Origin: CAZJDV01 sp964544865
Lineage (GTDB): Bacteria; Chloroflexota; Dehalococcoidia; Lucifugimonadales; CAJWER01
Reading direction: 5' to 3'
Assembly (NCBI GenBank): GCA_964544865.1
Contig: CAZJDV010000080.1
Coordinates: forward strand, 1-11,920
DNA: 11,920 nucleotides
Shown one piece after another: positions 9,572-11,920 of this stretch; position 1 is the stretch's first letter; every line of letters starts with the position of its first letter. Below the pieces are notes generated by a model. That model saw only the letters and a list, made by a program, of their open reading frames with translations, had not been told where the DNA came from and ran no database searches. Both the position numbers and the translations under genes were made by a program.

Positions 9572-9583
9572 GAACACTAGTTC
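9572..9583 (+). promoter_or_regulatory. LexA-type SOS box (GAAC-N4-GTTC) on the ruvB promoter
   Basis: GAACACTAGTTC has the perfect inverted half-sites GAAC and GTTC separated by 4 nt. This is the core of the LexA/DinR operator of Bacillus and actinobacteria (CGAAC-N4-GTTCG). It starts at the base after the -10 hexamer and covers the expected transcription start, an ideal place for repression. ruv genes are SOS-regulated in many bacteria, so context and motif agree. Confidence 0.7.
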
Positions 9584-9602
9584 TACAAGGACGCCGCCAC
9601 GG

Positions 9603-9616
9603 CGCCCCATGGGGCG
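9603..9616. repeat. 14-bp perfect palindrome in the ruvB leader
   Basis: CGCCCCATGGGGCG is fully self-complementary and ends 7 nt before the AGGAG ribosome site. As DNA it could be a second operator. As RNA a stem with so little loop would pair poorly within one molecule. Its role is unknown. Confidence 0.45.
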
Positions 9617-9634
9617 ATTGTACAGGAGCCGGGG

Positions 9635-10687
9635 GTGTGCGTGGAGCAGGCCAGGCAAGCAGTGACCCAGCGCATCGTGTCCGGCACACAGCAGGAGGAC
9701 GAGTACTCCCTCGACAGGAGCCTGCGGCCCCAGCGGCTGGCCGACTACATCGGCCAGAACAGGCTCAAGACGAACCTGGAGATATCCATCGCAGCGGCGC
9801 GGCAGCGCAACGAGCCTCTGGACCACGTCCTGCTGCATGGGCCTCCGGGGCTGGGCAAGACCACGCTGGCAATCATCATCGCCAACGAGATGGACGCGCC
9901 CATCAAGACGACCTCCGGCCCGGCCATCGAGCGGGCCGGTGACATGGTCTCAATACTGACCCGACTCCAGCACGGCGAGGTGCTCTTCATCGACGAGTCC
10001 CACCGCCTGAGCCGGGTGGTCGAGGAGGTCCTGTACGGCGCGATGGAGGACTTCGTCGTCTCGTGGGTCATCGACAAGGGGCTCAAGGCGCGGAGCATGA
10101 ACCTGCCCATAAAGCCCTTCACGTTGATAGGCGCCACGACGCGCTTCGGCATGGTCAGTTCTCCTCTGCGCGACCGCTACGGCTCCGTCTATCGCCTGGA
10201 CTTCTACGACCATGAGGCCATGAACACCATCGTCGGGCGCTCCGCCCGGATCCTCGAGATCGAGGCCGACGTCGACGGCATCAGGGAGATCGCCATACGC
10301 TCAAGGGGTACGCCCAGGGTGGCCAACCGTTTGCTGAGGCGCGTTCGCGACTACGCCCAGGTGAAGGCCGACAACGTCGTCACCGGCGACATCGCCCGAG
10401 CGGCCCTCGCCAAACTGGAGGTCGACGGCCTGGGCCTGGACGACTCGGACCACATGGTGCTGCGGTCCATCATCGAGAAGTTCGAGGGGGGGCCCGTCGG
10501 CATCGACACGCTGGCCGCCGCCATCAGCGAGGAGGCCGACACCATCATGGACGTCTACGAGCCGTTCCTGCTCCAGATGGGCTTCCTGGACCGCACCCGC
10601 CGCGGCCGCGTCGCCACCCGCCGCGCCTACGAGCACCTCGGCTTCACCTACCCCGAGGACCGCCAACGCCAGGGCAGTATGTTTTAG
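9635..10687 (+). CDS. ruvB: Holliday junction branch migration DNA helicase RuvB
   Basis: This 350-residue AAA+ motor drives branch migration of Holliday junctions with RuvA and hands them to RuvC. Domains in order: N-terminal lead with LRPQRLADYIGQ (30-41), Walker A GPPGLGKT (69-76), Walker B LFIDESHRL (117-125), beta-hairpin region (about 140-162), sensor 1 GATTR (166-170), arginine-finger segment SPLRDRYG (176-183), sensor 2 GTPRVANRLLRR (225-236), and winged-helix DNA-binding domain (from about 262) ending EPFLLQMGFLDRTRRGRVATRRAYEHLG. Length is normal. The Walker B box has DESH, where DEIH is usual, and the beta-hairpin reads VVSWVIDKGLKARSMN, somewhat divergent. The GTG start is fixed by AGGAG (9624-9628), 6 nt upstream. 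No ruvA or ruvC is adjacent, so it is probably monocistronic and SOS-controlled. Confidence 0.97.
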   Translation: MCVEQARQAVTQRIVSGTQQEDEYSLDRSLRPQRLADYIGQNRLKTNLEISIAAARQRNEPLDHVLLHGPPGLGKTTLAIIIANEMDAPIKTTSGPAIERAGDMVSILTRLQHGEVLFIDESHRLSRVVEEVLYGAMEDFVVSWVIDKGLKARSMNLPIKPFTLIGATTRFGMVSSPLRDRYGSVYRLDFYDHEAMNTIVGRSARILEIEADVDGIREIAIRSRGTPRVANRLLRRVRDYAQVKADNVVTGDIARAALAKLEVDGLGLDDSDHMVLRSIIEKFEGGPVGIDTLAAAISEEADTIMDVYEPFLLQMGFLDRTRRGRVATRRAYEHLGFTYPEDRQRQGSMF

Positions 10688-10699
10688 GCAGGATAAGGT

Positions 10700-10744
10700 G
10701 TGTGAGGGACACCCTCACGCTCCCGTCAAAGGGGCAATGCCCCT
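10700..10744. terminator. Two tandem hairpins, bidirectional terminator candidate
   Basis: The first hairpin is a 9-bp stem (10700-10708 with 10712-10720, including one T-G wobble) around GTGAGGG-ACA-CCCTCAC. The second is AGGGGC-AAT-GCCCCT (10730-10744). They start 13 nt after the ruvB stop, between convergent genes. A T-rich stretch (about 10756-10766) lies 12 nt beyond the second stem on the plus strand; neither stem has an immediate U-tract. The pair could also be a dispersed intergenic repeat. Confidence 0.5.
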
Positions 10745-10767
10745 CTGTGCCAACCCTTTGTTTCTTA

Positions 10768-11289
10768 TTAACGATCCAGCGGCGTCATGCCCTGAAGCTG
10801 CCTCTGGTAGGCTTTCCTGCTGCCGAGTGCTTCCGAGACCTTGATTGTCCCGTCCCCTCGGATGTGTAGCCGCTTCACGTCGCGCTCGACCAGCGCCGGG
10901 CGGATCAACATCCGGCGATGGCACTTGCTCGGGTCTTCCTCCGCGCACATCAGCACCACGGTCGATTTCACGGCCAGGTCCAGCAGCCTGTCGACACCCA
11001 CTCGAAACGGCTCTCGCGACCACATTTTCCTGTAGTCCGGTTTGCCGCTTTCGTCGTAGTAGGAGCGGTCTGGCGACTTCCCTCCCAGCGAGTCGCCCAT
11101 GAACTCGTAGGCAATGCCTTCCTGCGACAACAGACGCGGCAGGGGGCGCGAGTTGGCAAAATCAGCGAACTTGCTCACCGGATTGCTCCGGGTATCCACC
11201 AGGGTCTCGACGCCGTGCAGCCTCAGCAGGGCCGAGAAATCGGCCTAGGTGTGGTTGCTGTGCCCTATGGAGAAGACCGCGTCCGCCAT
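10768..11289 (-). pseudogene. DUF488 family gene interrupted by an in-frame amber codon
   Basis: Read from ATG at 11289 the translation begins MADAVFSIGHSNHT, meets TAG (11247-11245) at codon 15, and continues in the same frame as ADFSALLRLHGVETLVDTRS to a TAA at 10768. Both sides match DUF488: the N-terminal IGHSN motif and LLVDVRS-type strand, LGG (about 68-70), the helical LLDLA segment, and CAEEDPSKCHRRML with paired Cys and His (115-128). The undamaged protein would be about 173 residues, normal for the family, whose function is unknown. Translation could restart at GTG 11199, but this drops the first strand and IGHSN motif. Six other genes here end in TAG, so recoding is unlikely. Recent nonsense mutation or a sequencing error are the simplest readings. 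Confidence 0.8.
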
Positions 11290-11437
11290 GTGGGTCCCAT
11301 CTTACATCACGAGCGCTCGCCGTGGGACCCGCGCCCTTCATCCCCGGCCTATTCATGGCGAAAGCGCTCTCGCCGCGCAGCATATATAATCGCGGGGCGG
11401 TTCAAGGACCGCATCTGCGAATACGACAGGAGCGGCA
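11290..11437. other. Divergent intergenic region with nested inverted repeats
   Basis: GGGTCCCA (11292-11299) and TGGGACCC (11323-11330) form an 8-bp inverted repeat with a 23-nt spacer. Inside it lies the perfect 10-bp palindrome CGAGCGCTCG (11310-11319). The left arm sits 2 bp from the DUF488 start codon, so on that transcript it would bury the weak GGGA ribosome site in a stem. The region also holds the phosphatase-gene -10 element. No gene is seen here. Confidence 0.5.
11385..11390 (+). promoter_or_regulatory. -10 box (TATAAT) for the inositol monophosphatase gene
   Basis: A perfect TATAAT sits within CATATATAAT. Transcription would start near 11397, with a leader of about 41 nt. No -35 hexamer resembling TTGACA is found 16-18 nt upstream, so strength is uncertain. 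Confidence 0.45.
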
Positions 11438-11920
11438 ATGGCAATGGACATCCCCAAGAGCGTGACAGGCAAGCCTGCGATTGAGGTGGCCCGGGTGGCC
11501 GCGATCAGGGCCGGCGAGATCCTGATGGACCGGTTCCACTCGGTGAAGAAGGTGTCTTATAAGGGCCGGGGTAACATCGTCACGGACGTAGACACGGCGG
11601 TGGAGGAAGAGATGTTCGCCATCCTGGGCAGGGAGTACCCGGACATGGCGCTGCTGGGCGAGGAGTCCGTCGCCGGGCGGGGTGACTCAGGCCATGTCTG
11701 GATCGTGGACCCCCTGGACGGCACCCGCAACTACGCCTCGGGGATCCCGTTCTTCTCGACGGTCGTGGGGCTGGCCCTCGACGGTGAGGTCCTGGTCGGC
11801 ATCAATTTCGACCCCGCGCGCAACGACATGTTCGAGGCCGAGAGAGGCCGGGGCGCCTTTCTGAACGGCGAGCGCATAAGGGTGTCCGGCAAGACGGCCA
11901 TCGACGACAGTATCCTGGGC
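11438..11920 (+). CDS. Inositol monophosphatase family protein (3' end cut by window)
   Basis: The first 161 residues of a Mg2+-dependent sugar/inositol phosphatase are visible; the rest lies beyond the window (family length about 250-270). Motifs are KGRGNIVTDVD (42-52), the metal-binding GEES (74-77) and the signature WIVDPLDGTRNY (88-99), with Asp91 and Asp94 as metal ligands, followed by GIPFFSTVVGLA and the GAFLNGERI turn. It hydrolyses a phosphomonoester such as inositol-1-phosphate, histidinol phosphate, fructose-1,6-bisphosphate or 3'-phosphoadenosine compounds; the visible part does not decide between them. The ATG at 11438 is chosen because AGGAG lies 5 nt upstream; the next in-frame ATG is 11444. 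It is divergent from the broken DUF488 gene. Confidence 0.93.
   Translation, partial: MAMDIPKSVTGKPAIEVARVAAIRAGEILMDRFHSVKKVSYKGRGNIVTDVDTAVEEEMFAILGREYPDMALLGEESVAGRGDSGHVWIVDPLDGTRNYASGIPFFSTVVGLALDGEVLVGINFDPARNDMFEAERGRGAFLNGERIRVSGKTAIDDSILG

Larger units (their letters stand above)
9405..9634. other. Divergent regulatory region between methyltransferase and ruvB
   Basis: These 230 bp hold the leftward methyltransferase ribosome site and promoter candidates (9411-9452), then the rightward ruvB promoter (9543-9571), SOS-type box (9572-9583), a 14-bp palindrome (9603-9616) and the ruvB ribosome site (9624-9628). The short ORF that can be read at 9468-9665 is Arg/Ser-rich, overlaps all these signals and has no family features, so I do not call it. 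Nothing is recognised between about 9460 and 9540. Confidence 0.7.

Noticed and set aside
9468..9838. Short open frames crossing the ruvB promoter on both strands
   Set aside because: They overlap the promoter, SOS box and ruvB start, have no good ribosome site and no recognisable sequence.
11245..11247. TAG as a recoded sense codon (pyrrolysine-like)
   Set aside because: Several intact genes in the window (permease, dehydrogenase, mutase, SRPBCC, ruvB) end in TAG, so it works as a normal stop; DUF488 proteins are not known to need a special residue there.
11318..11334. T-box-like GTGGGACC sequence before the phosphatase gene
   Set aside because: The AGGG before it and the exact ACCRCG after it are missing, no stem I or specifier loop is seen, the predicted promoter lies downstream of it, and the target is not an aminoacyl-tRNA synthetase or amino-acid gene.

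Overview
The window is GC-rich bacterial chromosome, densely coded on both strands, with no mobile element, CRISPR array or RNA gene that I can see. Gene content and style suggest a free-living Gram-positive-type or Chloroflexota-like lineage: a split methylmalonyl-CoA mutase large subunit, an Eis-like acetyltransferase, a GH71/99-like lipoprotein, and a GAAC-N4-GTTC SOS box in front of ruvB. The Chloroflexota (Dehalococcoidia/SAR202-like) assignment is inference and was not tested by any search.

Layout. (1) Positions 1-2956, minus strand: an operon-like run of acyl-CoA dehydrogenase, then a MacB/FtsX-type ABC permease, then its ATPase, which is cut by the window edge. (2) 3065-4789, plus strand: an exported GH71/99-like protein, divergent from the dehydrogenase. 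The 108-bp gap holds promoters in both directions and an 8-bp inverted repeat. (3) 4790-4999: a non-coding convergent gap with a weak hairpin and a degenerate 7-nt repeat. (4) 5000-8869, minus strand: Eis-like GNAT acetyltransferase, a membrane-anchored SRPBCC protein, a probable 50-residue protein, and the methylmalonyl-CoA mutase large subunit. (5) 8928-9404, minus strand: a methyltransferase that appears to have lost its middle. (6) 9635-10687, plus strand: ruvB with a near-consensus promoter and a LexA-type operator. (7) 10768-11289, minus strand: a DUF488 gene interrupted by an amber codon. (8) 11438 to the window end, plus strand: an inositol-monophosphatase-family gene, cut by the edge.

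How the genes fit together. The mutase and the acyl-CoA dehydrogenase both belong to acyl-CoA metabolism (propionyl-CoA/methylmalonyl-CoA to succinyl-CoA, and fatty or branched acyl-CoA oxidation), but they lie in different transcription units. ruvB encodes the Holliday-junction motor and its promoter is arranged for SOS control. Two genes carry visible lesions (the methyltransferase and DUF488), which suggests mild gene decay in this stretch. I see no convincing undescribed multi-gene system. The best leads are the SOS-type ruvB promoter, the two damaged genes, the glycosidase with altered putative catalytic residues, and the small ORF before the mutase.
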